DNA of 51,118 nt from JAVBJN01 sp031546985 (GCA_031546985.1 JAVBJN010000086.1:1-51118), one strand, 5' to 3'. Shown: positions 16,722 through 25,174, counted from the stretch's first letter. Translations and numbers: made by a program. Notes: a model not told the origin generated them from the letters alone.

Positions 16722-17939
16722 TCAGTGATTGTTGATTAACGATGCCACCACAAAAGCCAGTACGGAAAGAATAAGGCCAAACATAAACACGTTGTAAGAA
16801 ATGCGCAGCAGCCGGTATTTGCGGCCCAGTACCACGCCCTGGAAATACACATCTTTGATAAGCGAGCCATACAGAAAATCCTTATCGCCCATTACTTTCC
16901 ACATGCCTTCGGCATATCGGTCGAGGTCCATTTTATAGAAATTGCCAAAAAACAGCAGGTTCACTTTTTTATCGGCAATGTCCTGCTGGGTAAACTTCCC
17001 GGAGGGCAAAGACGGCCGGGTGGCCAGGATCGAAAATATAATAGTGGTTACACTTACAGCCAGAATAAGGTAGGTGGGGATGGCCAGGTATTCCTGCTTG
17101 CCAATCTTACCCAGCAACAGACTAATGATGGCCGAGAGGATAATGGAGTTAACCGTGATCATGATATGGGCCTTGTTATCGGCCATATCGCTCAGGCGCT
17201 GGTTGTTGTTGGAGGTAATGCGAAACATGGTTTCGATGCCCCGGTCGGGTTTGTTCTTATCTTTTTTGCCGTCGTGCGTTGCTTCCGGCTCAGCAGGGGC
17301 TACAGTTTTGGGAATGATGGGCGGTTGGGTTGCCTGCGCTTCGTGCTCAGCCGATTTACGTTTCAGTTTATCGAGGTGTTTCTGCTTTTTATCCTGCAGC
17401 AGCATGCGGGCATAATCGGTGTGGTAGCGGTGGTGCTCCAGTAATTTGATGGTGCCTTCGCGCCATTTTTCTTTGTTTATTTTTTCGCCCCTTATGGCTT
17501 CCTGTTCTTCGCGCAGCAGTTTGTTGCCATCGTTAAACTCGTCGGTGCCCAGGTGGTACAGATCGGCATCGCAAACCATTTCTTCGAGCAGGTTGTGCGG
17601 CGATTGTGGCAGTTTGGTGGCCAGTATGCAGCCGGTTACGGTATCAATATCTGTGGTTTCTGCACCTTGCTCACGCAGGAAATTTGCGGCTAATTCCGCG
17701 CCTTTTAGCTCATGTGCTGTGGGTTCAATAAAATAACCGGTATCGTGAAACCATGCAGCGAGCACCACCATGCAATAGTCGCGGTCGCTAAGCTGAAAGT
17801 GATCGGCTATTTCCATAGCCGAACGTACCACCCGTTGGGTATGTTGCAGGTTGTGGTATACCAGCCGGTTATCGGTGGCATCTGCAAAATATTGGCTAAC
17901 GTAGGTTTCGGCCTTGAGAAGAAGCGCTTTGTAATCCAT
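16722..17939 (-). CDS. HD-domain hydrolase fused to a Pycsar effector-like (PycTM/DUF5706) membrane domain
   Basis: This 405-residue protein has two parts. Residues 1-190 form an HD phosphohydrolase: YHNLQH (H33), the HD pair H65-D66 in AAWFHDTGYF, and VCDADL (D126). A charged low-complexity linker (about 190-235) leads to a membrane module containing LSDMADNKAHIMITVNSI (about 251-268) and three hydrophobic helices. That motif is characteristic of the PycTM effector domain of Pycsar anti-phage systems, in which cCMP or cUMP triggers membrane damage. No pyrimidine cyclase gene is visible in the window. The gene leads the PPK1 operon, 19 bp before ppk1, so a housekeeping role in nucleotide or polyphosphate signalling is as likely as defence. 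An HD domain in cis could degrade the activating nucleotide. Confidence 0.87.
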   Translation of the reverse strand: MDYKALLLKAETYVSQYFADATDNRLVYHNLQHTQRVVRSAMEIADHFQLSDRDYCMVVLAAWFHDTGYFIEPTAHELKGAELAANFLREQGAETTDIDTVTGCILATKLPQSPHNLLEEMVCDADLYHLGTDEFNDGNKLLREEQEAIRGEKINKEKWREGTIKLLEHHRYHTDYARMLLQDKKQKHLDKLKRKSAEHEAQATQPPIIPKTVAPAEPEATHDGKKDKNKPDRGIETMFRITSNNNQRLSDMADNKAHIMITVNSIILSAIISLLLGKIGKQEYLAIPTYLILAVSVTTIIFSILATRPSLPSGKFTQQDIADKKVNLLFFGNFYKMDLDRYAEGMWKVMGDKDFLYGSLIKDVYFQGVVLGRKYRLLRISYNVFMFGLILSVLAFVVASLINNH

Positions 17940-18044
17940 GTGGTGGTTAGGTTTAGGCTTATTAAATATAACGAAATAATAGGCGTATAAAAAGAGACCC
18001 GCTGCAAAAAATGGCAGAAATGCCGGTGGGTAAAGGGCAAAAGA

Positions 18045-18072
18045 AAACCCCGGATTGTTGGGTCCGGGGTTT
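18045..18072 (-). terminator. Probable terminator between secDF and the HD-PycTM/ppk1 operon
   Basis: AAACCCCGG (18045-18053) pairs perfectly with CCGGGGTTT (18064-18072). It lies about 25 bp beyond the secDF stop on the minus strand and is followed by CTTTTGCCC, a weak U-tract. It supports treating HD-PycTM as the first gene of a separate transcription unit. Confidence 0.65.
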
Positions 18073-18098
18073 CTGTATTATGGAAAAGAAGGAGTGGC

Positions 18099-21000
18099 TT
18101 AGGCCATTTTCTTCAGTTCTTTAATTCTTTCGGCTTTGTCTTCTTCCTGGGCAAGTTTATCGCCTTTGTCCATGTCTACCAGCACTGGTGCGGCAACAAA
18201 GATAGAAGAGTAAGTACCGGTGATAACACCAATCAGCATTGCGAAGGCGAAACCGCGGGTTACTTCACCACCAAAGATAAACAGGATCAGGATGGTGAGG
18301 AACACGGTGAGCGACGTCATAATGGTACGGCTCAGGGTTTCGTTGATCGATTTGTTGATTACCTGCGCTTTGCTTGCACCTGGCATCAGGCGGAAGTTTT
18401 CACGCACACGGTCGAATACGATTACGGTATCGTTCATAGAGAAACCGATAACGGTAAGGATCGCGGCGATAAAGTGCTGGTCAATTTCCAGGGCAAACGG
18501 TACGATGTCTTTCAGGAAAGAGAACACCGCAAGGGTTACCATAACGTCGTGCAGCAGTGAGAAGATGGTACCCACTGAGTACTGCCATCTGCGGAAACGG
18601 ATAAAGATGTATACGAAAATAGCGAGCAGGGAGAGCAGGGTAGCTTTTACGGCACCTGCTTTCAGGTCATCAGAGATGGTAGGCAATACCGTCTGAGAGC
18701 TCATTTTGTATTTGGTATCGAATGTAGCGTAATCTACCGTGTTTGGAATGAGGCCTTCTGCTTTCAAACCTTCAAACACAGCGGTTTCTACTTTCTGGTC
18801 TACGTCTTTACCGGTTTGGGTAATGAGGTAGGTAGTGGTAATGTTCAGCTGGTTGCTGTTACCGATGGTTTTTACGATCGGGAACTCTTCCAGGTGTTTT
18901 TGCAGACCCTGACGAACCGCATCTGTTTTAACAGGCTGGTCGAAACGGATAGTGTAGCTGCGTCCACCACTGAAATCAACACCTTCGTTGAAGCCGTGGA
19001 TGAAAGAAGCGATACCTGCAACCATTACCACAGCAGAGATCATATAAGCGATCTTCCTGTTCTCAATGAACTTGAAGTTGGCTTTATGGAAAATTCTGCG
19101 TGACAGCGGAGTAAAGTACTCGAAGTGACGGTTTTTCTTAGTCCAGATGTCGGTTACCAGACGGGATACCAGGATACCGCAGAACAATGACAGCAGGATA
19201 CCCAGTATCTGTGTGGTAGCGAAGCCCAGTACAGGACCCAGACCAAAGTAGAACAGGATTACAGCCGTCAGCAAAGTGGTAACGTGGGCATCCAGTACAG
19301 GCGCCATCGCGTGTTTATAACCATCAATAATTGCCTGCCCGTATGATTTACCTCTGTCGAGTTCATCTTTAATACGTTCAAAGATAATTACGTTGGTATC
19401 TACTGCCATACCGATGGTGAGTACCAGACCGGCGATACCAGGCATGGTAAGGGTAGCACCCAGGGCGCTCAGTACACCTACGGTAAATAACAGGTTAAGG
19501 ATCAGGGCAATGTTAGCCACCCATCCTGCAGAGTTGTAATACAGCAGCATCAGTACAAAGATTACCAGGAAGGAGATACCGAAAGATTTCATACCACCTT
19601 CAATGGATTCTTTACCGAGGGTAGGGCCTACTACTTGTTCCTGAACGATCTGCGCAGGAGCAGGCAGTTTACCAGATTTCAGGATATTAGCCATATCCTG
19701 GGCTTCTTCTACACTGTAGCTACCGGTGATGGAAGAACGTCCGCCGCTGATCTCATCGTTTACACGGGGAGCAGAGTATACTACGTCATCCAGTACGATT
19801 GCAATGTATTTACCGATGTTCTGACCGGTCAGTTTCTGCCATTCGCGGGCACCCTGACTGTTCATGGTCATGGAAATTTCGGGACGGCCGTTCATGTCAA
19901 AGTCCTGACGGGCTTCTACAACACGGTCACCTTCCAGACGGGGCAGTTCAGAACCCGGAACGGTTTTGATAGCGTATAACGCAACAGGGGCATTACGGTC
20001 GTTTTTCTTAACACCTTCCACACCACCGTAAACGAATTTTACGTTTTTAGGGAATACGTTACGAACCGCATCGCTCTGCAGGTATTGGTTTACTTTATGC
20101 GTGTCTTTAGGCAGTACATAAGCGATGTAAGGCACTTGCGCTACTTCGCCGGACTGATAGTTTACCGCCATCTGAATGATGCTCAGCAGCGGGTTTTCCT
20201 GCTCTGCTTTGGCAGCTTTCAGCGCGTTGCTGTCTGTACCGGTAGCAGCGGCAGTAGTTTGCGCAGTACGGTTCAGCAGGCTCACAGTATCGCCGGCAGC
20301 GCCAGTGGCAGCTACAATAGCGGTATCAATTTTGCCTGTAGAATCGGCTTTGGCAATAGCGATAGAATCTTTTCCGGGAGCAGCAGTAACAGGCTCCAGC
20401 GGTTTGCCGCCCAGAGACGCTTTCAATGCTTTGTCGGCGTCTACAATGTGCTGCACCATTTGCTGGTTGTTTTCCCAAACTTCCCAGAACTCAAGTTTTG
20501 CAGTGGATTGCAGGTATTTACGAACCCTTTCCGGATTGCTTACACCTGCCAGCTCTACTGTAATGATACCTTTGTTTTCATCTAGGTTGATGCTTGGTTG
20601 TGCTACACCAAATTTGTCGATACGGGTCAGCAGTACGTTGTAAGTACGTTTGATCGCATCTTTGGCTTCGCGGCCCATAACGGCCAGCACTTCGCTGTTT
20701 GAAGAGTTGAAAGTAATGTCTTTACGGTTGGCATTGGCAAACAGTGAAGCAAGCTTCGCATTAGGATTCATTCTCTGATAAGCATTACCAAAGAGGGTCA
20801 CGAAATCGGACTGACTGCTGGCTTTCATTTTGTCGGCCTCAGCAATCGCCGCGTTCAGCGCCGCGTCTTTCGGGTTGTTGCTCATGTTTCTGATCAGGTC
20901 ATCCAGACTCACTTCCAACGTTACGTTCATACCCCCTTGTAGATCCAGACCCAGGTTCAGTTCCTGTTCTTTCACTTCCTGATAGGTGTACTTTTTCAGT

Positions 21001-21239
21001 AACGGAATGTTGTAAATGCTGGTCCCTGATAAACTGTCCAGGATTTCCTGCTGACGGTTTTTTACCGCATTGTCAAACTCTACTCCGGTTAACTGAGAAC
21101 TGTTGGCTTTAACCCACTTCTCGGCCTGGCCCTTTGCTTTTCCTTCAAAGTTTTTGGCTACCCAGGTAAAGGATAATTGGTAAAGCGAAATCAGGATTAA
21201 CGCTGCAGTAAAAAATTTTACCAGTCCTTTAAGCTGCAT
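18099..21239 (-). CDS. secDF: Fused protein translocase subunits SecD-SecF
   Basis: SecDF uses the proton motive force to help pull exported proteins through SecYEG. The single 1046-residue chain contains SecD (first membrane segment at residues 8-28, then GLDLQGGMNVTLEV, a long periplasmic region, and the GMAVDTNVIIFERIKDEL membrane block) followed by SecF (MISAVVMVAGIASF segment, FNEGVDFSGGRSY, and FSMNDTVIVFDRVREN). The SecD periplasmic region has a large Ala/Thr-rich insertion with many Gly, Ala and Ser residues (around residues 270-340), typical of the longer Bacteroidota versions. A charged tail (EEDKAERIKELKKMA) ends the protein. It has its own TAnnTTTG promoter at 21279-21286. yajC, its partner subunit, is 3 kb away on the same strand. 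Confidence 0.97.
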   Translation of the reverse strand: MQLKGLVKFFTAALILISLYQLSFTWVAKNFEGKAKGQAEKWVKANSSQLTGVEFDNAVKNRQQEILDSLSGTSIYNIPLLKKYTYQEVKEQELNLGLDLQGGMNVTLEVSLDDLIRNMSNNPKDAALNAAIAEADKMKASSQSDFVTLFGNAYQRMNPNAKLASLFANANRKDITFNSSNSEVLAVMGREAKDAIKRTYNVLLTRIDKFGVAQPSINLDENKGIITVELAGVSNPERVRKYLQSTAKLEFWEVWENNQQMVQHIVDADKALKASLGGKPLEPVTAAPGKDSIAIAKADSTGKIDTAIVAATGAAGDTVSLLNRTAQTTAAATGTDSNALKAAKAEQENPLLSIIQMAVNYQSGEVAQVPYIAYVLPKDTHKVNQYLQSDAVRNVFPKNVKFVYGGVEGVKKNDRNAPVALYAIKTVPGSELPRLEGDRVVEARQDFDMNGRPEISMTMNSQGAREWQKLTGQNIGKYIAIVLDDVVYSAPRVNDEISGGRSSITGSYSVEEAQDMANILKSGKLPAPAQIVQEQVVGPTLGKESIEGGMKSFGISFLVIFVLMLLYYNSAGWVANIALILNLLFTVGVLSALGATLTMPGIAGLVLTIGMAVDTNVIIFERIKDELDRGKSYGQAIIDGYKHAMAPVLDAHVTTLLTAVILFYFGLGPVLGFATTQILGILLSLFCGILVSRLVTDIWTKKNRHFEYFTPLSRRIFHKANFKFIENRKIAYMISAVVMVAGIASFIHGFNEGVDFSGGRSYTIRFDQPVKTDAVRQGLQKHLEEFPIVKTIGNSNQLNITTTYLITQTGKDVDQKVETAVFEGLKAEGLIPNTVDYATFDTKYKMSSQTVLPTISDDLKAGAVKATLLSLLAIFVYIFIRFRRWQYSVGTIFSLLHDVMVTLAVFSFLKDIVPFALEIDQHFIAAILTVIGFSMNDTVIVFDRVRENFRLMPGASKAQVINKSINETLSRTIMTSLTVFLTILILFIFGGEVTRGFAFAMLIGVITGTYSSIFVAAPVLVDMDKGDKLAQEEDKAERIKELKKMA

Positions 21240-21278
21240 ACTTGTTTTGATTTATTGTACAAATTTTTTATAAGTCTG

Positions 21279-21286
21279 CAAAGATA
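21279..21286 (-). promoter_or_regulatory. -7 promoter box for secDF
   Basis: On the minus strand this reads TATCTTTG, a perfect TAnnTTTG match, 39 bp before the secDF ATG. A TTTG lies only 13 bp upstream (21300-21303), short for a -33 element, so only the -7 box is claimed. Confidence 0.6.
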
Positions 21287-21368
21287 GAATTTAATTCGAC
21301 AAATTCATGTATTTACAGGCTGACCAAAATAGTAAAAAGTCACTGATTTACAAGGAGAAAATATCTAA

Positions 21369-21396
21369 TTGCCGGATTGTTTTTTTGTTACTTTTG
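21369..21396 (+). promoter_or_regulatory. Promoter of the aminotransferase gene
   Basis: TTG at 21369-21371, a 17-bp spacer and TACTTTTG at 21389-21396 fit the Bacteroidota promoter TTG-N17-23-TAnnTTTG. The transcript would have a leader of about 95 nt before the ATG at 21498. The leader contains a hairpin GGCAGG-TGAG-CCTGCC (21422-21437) and a GCTGCAGC palindrome, but it does not match a riboswitch that I know. Confidence 0.6.
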
Positions 21397-21497
21397 TTTT
21401 TTGCCCCTTTGCCCGTGTAAAGGCAGGTGAGCCTGCCAAAGGCCGCATCAGCTGCAGCATAAGCAGGGCAAGGGTTAAGGGTTACAAATATTACTAT

Positions 21498-22706
21498 ATG
21501 AAACTGGCACAACGCTTAAACACGATTGCTGAGCCCCAGACCATTAAGATGGCTAAAATGAGCCGCGAACTGAAGGCCAAAGGCCTCGACGTGGTAGACC
21601 TTAGCCTGGGTGAGCCCGATTTTGCTACCCCGGCACACATTTCCCTGGCAGCCGTTGCAGCTATAGATGAGGGGTACACCAAATACCCGCCAGTAGCCGG
21701 ATTTCCTGAACTGCGCAAAGCCATCTGCGAAAAATTTAAAAGAGATAACAACCTGGAATATACGCCAGAGCAGGTGTTGGTAAGCACCGGCGCCAAACAA
21801 TCGTTGGCCAATGTGATCCTTTGCCTGGTAGAGGAGGGCGATGAAGTGGTCATTCCTACGCCTTACTGGGTTACCTACTCCGACCTGGTGCGCCTGGCGG
21901 GTGGTACACCGGTTTTTGTAAGGGGCGGTATCGAAAACGATTTTAAGATTACCCCCGAACAACTCGAAGCGGCTATTACCCCAAATACACGATTATTTAT
22001 TTTTTCCTCGCCTTGTAATCCTACCGGTTCGGTATATAATAAAGAAGAGCTGAAAGGACTGGCCGATGTTTTTCTGCGTCATCCGCAGGTAACGGTATTG
22101 TCTGATGAGATTTACGAATACATCAATTTTATAGGTAAACACGAAAGTATAGCCCAGTTTGAGGGTATGCAGGAGCGCACTGTGATTGTGAATGGTATGT
22201 CTAAAGGTTACGCTATGACCGGTTGGAGACTGGGTTACATAGCTGGCGCTAAAGAATTGATTACCGCTTGCGAAAAACTGCAAAGCCAGTTTACTTCCGG
22301 TGCCAATTCTATTACGCAACGTGCGGCCATTACGGCATTGCTGAGCGATAATGGCCCGTCTATGGAAATGCAAAAAGCGTATGAAGTACGCCGCGATTTT
22401 GTACTGGAAAAGCTGAATGCTATACCGGGTATGAAACTGAATAATCCGCAAGGTGCGTTTTATGTGTTCCCCGATGTGAGCGCGTTCTTTGGCATGTCGG
22501 ATGGGGAAACCACCATTAACAATGCACAGGACATGAGCATTTACCTGCTGCACAAAGGATTGGTAACGACGGTGCAGGGCGATGCCTTTGGCGATGGCAA
22601 CTGCATCCGTTTATCATATGCTACTTCTATGGAAAACCTGGAGAAAGCCGTACAAAGAATGAAAGATACGCTGGGCCTGTTACAACCCGTGGCTCAGTTG
22701 CAATAA
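21498..22706 (+). CDS. Aspartate-type PLP-dependent aminotransferase (class I fold)
   Basis: This 402-residue fold-type I aminotransferase transfers the amino group between aspartate (or a related amino acid) and 2-oxoglutarate in the cytoplasm. It has LSLGEPDFATP near the N-terminus, STGAKQSL for cofactor phosphate binding, FSSPCNPTGSVY (substrate/PLP-ring Asn), LSDEIYEYI (pyridine-nitrogen Asp and O3-binding Tyr) and the Schiff-base Lys in GMSKGYAMTGWRLGY. The frame is open upstream to 21369, but the family N-terminus MKLAQRLNTI and the promoter at 21369-21396 place the start at 21498. Its last 27 bp overlap the 3' end of the convergent coaE gene. Substrate range within the AspB-like group is not resolved by sequence alone. 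Confidence 0.94.
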   Translation: MKLAQRLNTIAEPQTIKMAKMSRELKAKGLDVVDLSLGEPDFATPAHISLAAVAAIDEGYTKYPPVAGFPELRKAICEKFKRDNNLEYTPEQVLVSTGAKQSLANVILCLVEEGDEVVIPTPYWVTYSDLVRLAGGTPVFVRGGIENDFKITPEQLEAAITPNTRLFIFSSPCNPTGSVYNKEELKGLADVFLRHPQVTVLSDEIYEYINFIGKHESIAQFEGMQERTVIVNGMSKGYAMTGWRLGYIAGAKELITACEKLQSQFTSGANSITQRAAITALLSDNGPSMEMQKAYEVRRDFVLEKLNAIPGMKLNNPQGAFYVFPDVSAFFGMSDGETTINNAQDMSIYLLHKGLVTTVQGDAFGDGNCIRLSYATSMENLEKAVQRMKDTLGLLQPVAQLQ

Positions 22707-23273
22707 TTGCTGGTGCAGCTCAAGTACCTGCTGAATAACCGCTGTGGTATCGTCGTTTATAATGACGAAATCGCAGCGGTTCATTTTTTCGGTCTCGTCC
22801 ATCTGGCGCTGCATGCGGCTTTTAACCTCTTCTGCGGTAATATTATCGCGCTGCATCGTACGTTTTAAACGGATCTCTTCCGGTGCAGATACGCCAATGA
22901 TCTTGTCGAGCGCTTTCCACGAACCACTTTCAAATAAAATGGCTGCTTCTTTTAAGGTATAGGGCGAGGTTTGCGCGGCAGCCCAATCGTTGCCGGCTTT
23001 AATGGTGGCGGGATGTACGAGGCTGTTGAGCAGGGCCAGTTTCCCGGGATTGTTAAACACGAGTTCTGATAAGCGTTTGCGGTTTACCTGGCCGTTGGTA
23101 TAGGTATCGGTTCCAAATTGTTGCTGGATAGCCAGTTTCAACGCTTCATCGGTATTCATAATGTTGCGGGCCACTTCATCGGCATAAAAAACCGGGATGC
23201 CCAGTGTTTCAAATACTTTGCATACGGTGCTTTTGCCAGAGCCGATGCCGCCGGTGATGCCCACTTTTAACAT
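22680..23273 (-). CDS. coaE: Dephospho-CoA kinase
   Basis: CoaE catalyses the last step of coenzyme A synthesis, phosphorylating the 3'-hydroxyl of dephospho-CoA with ATP. The 197-residue protein opens with KVGITGGIGSGKST, the P-loop at residues 8-15. It continues with GIPVFYADEVARNIM (substrate-binding Asp), LVHPATI and EAAILFESG, all conserved in CoaE. The lid region around RTMQRDNITAEEVKSRM is normal. Its stop lies inside the 3' end of the convergent aminotransferase gene (27-bp overlap). On the upstream side it borders the 1-kb repeat array, so its promoter must lie within or next to repeat sequence. Confidence 0.96.
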   Translation of the reverse strand: MLKVGITGGIGSGKSTVCKVFETLGIPVFYADEVARNIMNTDEALKLAIQQQFGTDTYTNGQVNRKRLSELVFNNPGKLALLNSLVHPATIKAGNDWAAAQTSPYTLKEAAILFESGSWKALDKIIGVSAPEEIRLKRTMQRDNITAEEVKSRMQRQMDETEKMNRCDFVIINDDTTAVIQQVLELHQQLLQLSHGL

Positions 23274-24222
23274 GAATACTGTTTTAAGGATGGTATAAAA
23301 ATAAGGCGGATAATTGGATTAATATGTTTTCTCGCAGCGGCACAGCAGCTTGTCCCGCCCATGCGGGGGCACAGCGAATACAAGTTTCACGCAGAGACAC
23401 AAGGGTGCAAAGAGAAACAGCTGTCATCCCGCACAGTCGACGTAGGAGACTGAAGCAGGATGACAGGATAGAATTGTATCTCACGGCGCAGCAGCAGCTT
23501 GTCCCGCCCATGCGGGGCACGGCGAATACAAGTTTCATGCAAGGACACAGAGAAGATAATGGCGCAAAGCAATGAGGCTCACAGCGACACAGCGGATCGA
23601 CGCGAGTGGGTTTCACGCAGAGACGCAAGGGAGTAGAGGCGCAAAGAGAAACAGCTGTCATCCTGCACAGTCGACGTAGGAGACTGAAGCAGGATCTCAT
23701 GATAGAATTATCTCTCACAGCGACACAGCAGCTTGTCCCGCCCATGCGGGGACACGGCGAATACAAGTTTCACGCAGAGACGCAAGGGTGTAGAGGCGCA
23801 AAGAGAAACAACTGTCATCCTGCACAGTCGACGCAGGAGACTGAAGCAGGATCTCATGAGAGAATTATCTCTCACGGCGCACCAGCAGCTTGTCCCGCCC
23901 ATGCGGGGACGCAGCGAATACAAGTTTCACGCAGAGACGCAAGGGAGTAGAGGCGCAAAGAGAAACAGCTGTCATCCTGCACAGTCGACGTAGGAGACTG
24001 AAGCGGGATCTCATGAGAGAATTATCTCTCACGGAAACACGGCGGATGTGAGATTCAACGAATTACTTTTCACGATTGGCTATTCACCATTCACAAGAGA
24101 GAATCCGAAGCAGAAGGATAATCCCTCTTTCACCTTTGACTTTTTACCTCTCACATCAATTGATTTCTCTTTCAGATGGCTGAGCCCCGCACGTGCGGGA
24201 CAGGCCTGTCGAAGGCAAAAAA
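23274..24222. repeat. Array of interspersed repeat units between coaE and yajC
   Basis: No gene is supported here. From about 23335 to 24050 the sequence holds four partial-to-full copies of one element. Each unit has a GC-rich hairpin (GTCCCGCCCATGCGGGGAC, with the AGCAGCT before it starting at 23344, 23493, 23727 and 23884), then TTTCACGCAGAGACGCAAGG, then a GTCATCCTGC/GCAGGATCT hairpin with centre AGTCGACG. The last three GTCATCC starts are exactly 157 bp apart (23657, 23814, 23971); the second unit is truncated and rearranged. Downstream (24050-24200) come a run resembling GGCTATTCACCATTCAC and the palindrome CCCGCACGTGCGGG (24186-24199). Open frames across the array are repeat-coded low-complexity peptides and are not real genes. 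Confidence 0.9.
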
Positions 24223-24247
24223 ATACCCCGGCATAAAGCCAGGGCAT
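24223..24247 (-). terminator. Rho-independent terminator after yajC
   Basis: On the minus strand ATGCCCTGGC pairs with GCCGGGGTAT (two G-T wobbles) around a 5-nt loop, followed by a run of seven Ts. It lies about 30 bp past the yajC stop and isolates the gene from the repeat array. Confidence 0.85.
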
Positions 24248-24275
24248 TTATTGTATCGTGATATTGTGCTATAGC

Positions 24276-24614
24276 TTAAGCAGTAGTTGTAGCAGCACCC
24301 AGTCTTTTTTGCAGGGCCTGGGTCATTTCCATAGAAATGGCAGAACGTTCAACGGTCATAAAGCTGTTGCGGTCAATTTCCAGTTGCATGGTACCATCTT
24401 CGTTGATTTTGGTAATACGGCCGTGAATACCAGCCATAGTAACGATACGGTCACCGGTTTTGATTTCGGCACCAAATTGTTTTTGCAGTTTGGCACGTTT
24501 CATCTGAGGGCGGAACATAAAGAAATACATTACCACTACCATACCACCCAAGAGCAGCAATTGCATGTAACCTGCACCCTGCGCTGCGGCTTGTAATAAC
24601 ACTAAATTGTTCAT
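24276..24614 (-). CDS. yajC: Preprotein translocase subunit YajC
   Basis: YajC is the small inner-membrane protein that associates with SecDF. The 112-residue protein has one membrane helix (about residues 15-34, LLLLGGMVVVMYFFMF) followed by the diagnostic RPQMKRAKLQKQFGAEIKTG, then GDRIVTMAGIHGRITKI. That is the normal YajC arrangement, with a short C-terminal cytoplasmic domain. A TAnnTTTG box overlaps the stop codon of the upstream DUF1573 gene, so yajC can be transcribed alone, and a strong terminator follows. It lies on the same strand as secDF, 3 kb away, but in a separate transcription unit. Confidence 0.96.
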   Translation of the reverse strand: MNNLVLLQAAAQGAGYMQLLLLGGMVVVMYFFMFRPQMKRAKLQKQFGAEIKTGDRIVTMAGIHGRITKINEDGTMQLEIDRNSFMTVERSAISMEMTQALQKRLGAATTTA

Positions 24615-24656
24615 GATTATACGGATTATTAAGATTTACAAAATGGTCGGACTCCG

Positions 24657-24664
24657 CAAAGTTA
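24657..24664 (-). promoter_or_regulatory. -7 promoter box for yajC
   Basis: The minus strand reads TAACTTTG, a perfect TAnnTTTG. It overlaps the TAA stop of the DUF1573 gene (24662-24664) and lies 42 bp before the yajC ATG. Confidence 0.55.
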
Positions 24665-25144
24665 CTTTACTTCGCCCTTGATAAACAAATAAACTGTGCC
24701 GGGATTGCCGTTGGTGTTTACCGTTACGGTTTTATCCTGGTGGCCGGTGCGGCCTTTACTGTCAAATTTTACCTTGATGTATTCCTCTTCGCCGGGTTTA
24801 ATCGGTTTCTTAGGATATTCAGGCACGGTGCAACCGCAGGAACCCATTGCTGAGTTAATGATAAGGTTGCGCTTACCTGTGTTTTTGAACTTGAAATTGT
24901 ATTCTACCAGCTCTCCTTCGTGAATGGTGCCAAAATCGTGCAGGGTATCGGTAAAGATCATATTGCCCAGCACAGAAAGATCGGCATCACCATCTGCGGT
25001 ACGCGGGTTGTTTACCAGGTTGGCATCAAATCCGTTGGTACTTGTATCGGCAGGGTTGCGCATCGTAGTGGCAGGTTCCTGTTGGGGACTACTGCAACTC
25101 CATAATGCTATGCCACAAAAAAGAAAAATAGCCGCGCTCTTCAT
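24662..25144 (-). CDS. DUF1573-domain lipoprotein
   Basis: From the ATG at 25142-25144 the protein has 160 residues. It begins MKSAAIFLFCGIALWSC, a lipoprotein signal with Cys at about residue 17. The longer frame starting at 25177 would place the start upstream of the signal and on top of a perfect -7 box (25175-25182), so 25144 is preferred. The mature domain is an Ig-like DUF1573 fold: LHDFGTIHEGELVEYNFKF, then SAMGSCGCTVPEYPKKPI with the family's CGC motif, then GRTGHQDKTVTV. DUF1573 proteins are common exported Bacteroidota proteins of unknown function. It sits between nusB and yajC on the same strand, 12 bp after nusB. Confidence 0.92.
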   Translation of the reverse strand: MKSAAIFLFCGIALWSCSSPQQEPATTMRNPADTSTNGFDANLVNNPRTADGDADLSVLGNMIFTDTLHDFGTIHEGELVEYNFKFKNTGKRNLIINSAMGSCGCTVPEYPKKPIKPGEEEYIKVKFDSKGRTGHQDKTVTVNTNGNPGTVYLFIKGEVK

Positions 25145-25174
25145 TCGGGTAAGTGTCTGATTGAAAGAAAGTTG

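Noticed and set aside
23606..23993. Open frames across the repeat array (114, 86 and 83 residues) as small genes
   Set aside because: They are translations of the repeat unit in several frames, with low-complexity Arg/Gln/Ala peptides such as QRRKGVEAQRET, no start context and no signal of selection.
23335..24055. CRISPR array
   Set aside because: Units are about 157 bp with no short repeat/spacer alternation, and no cas genes are present.
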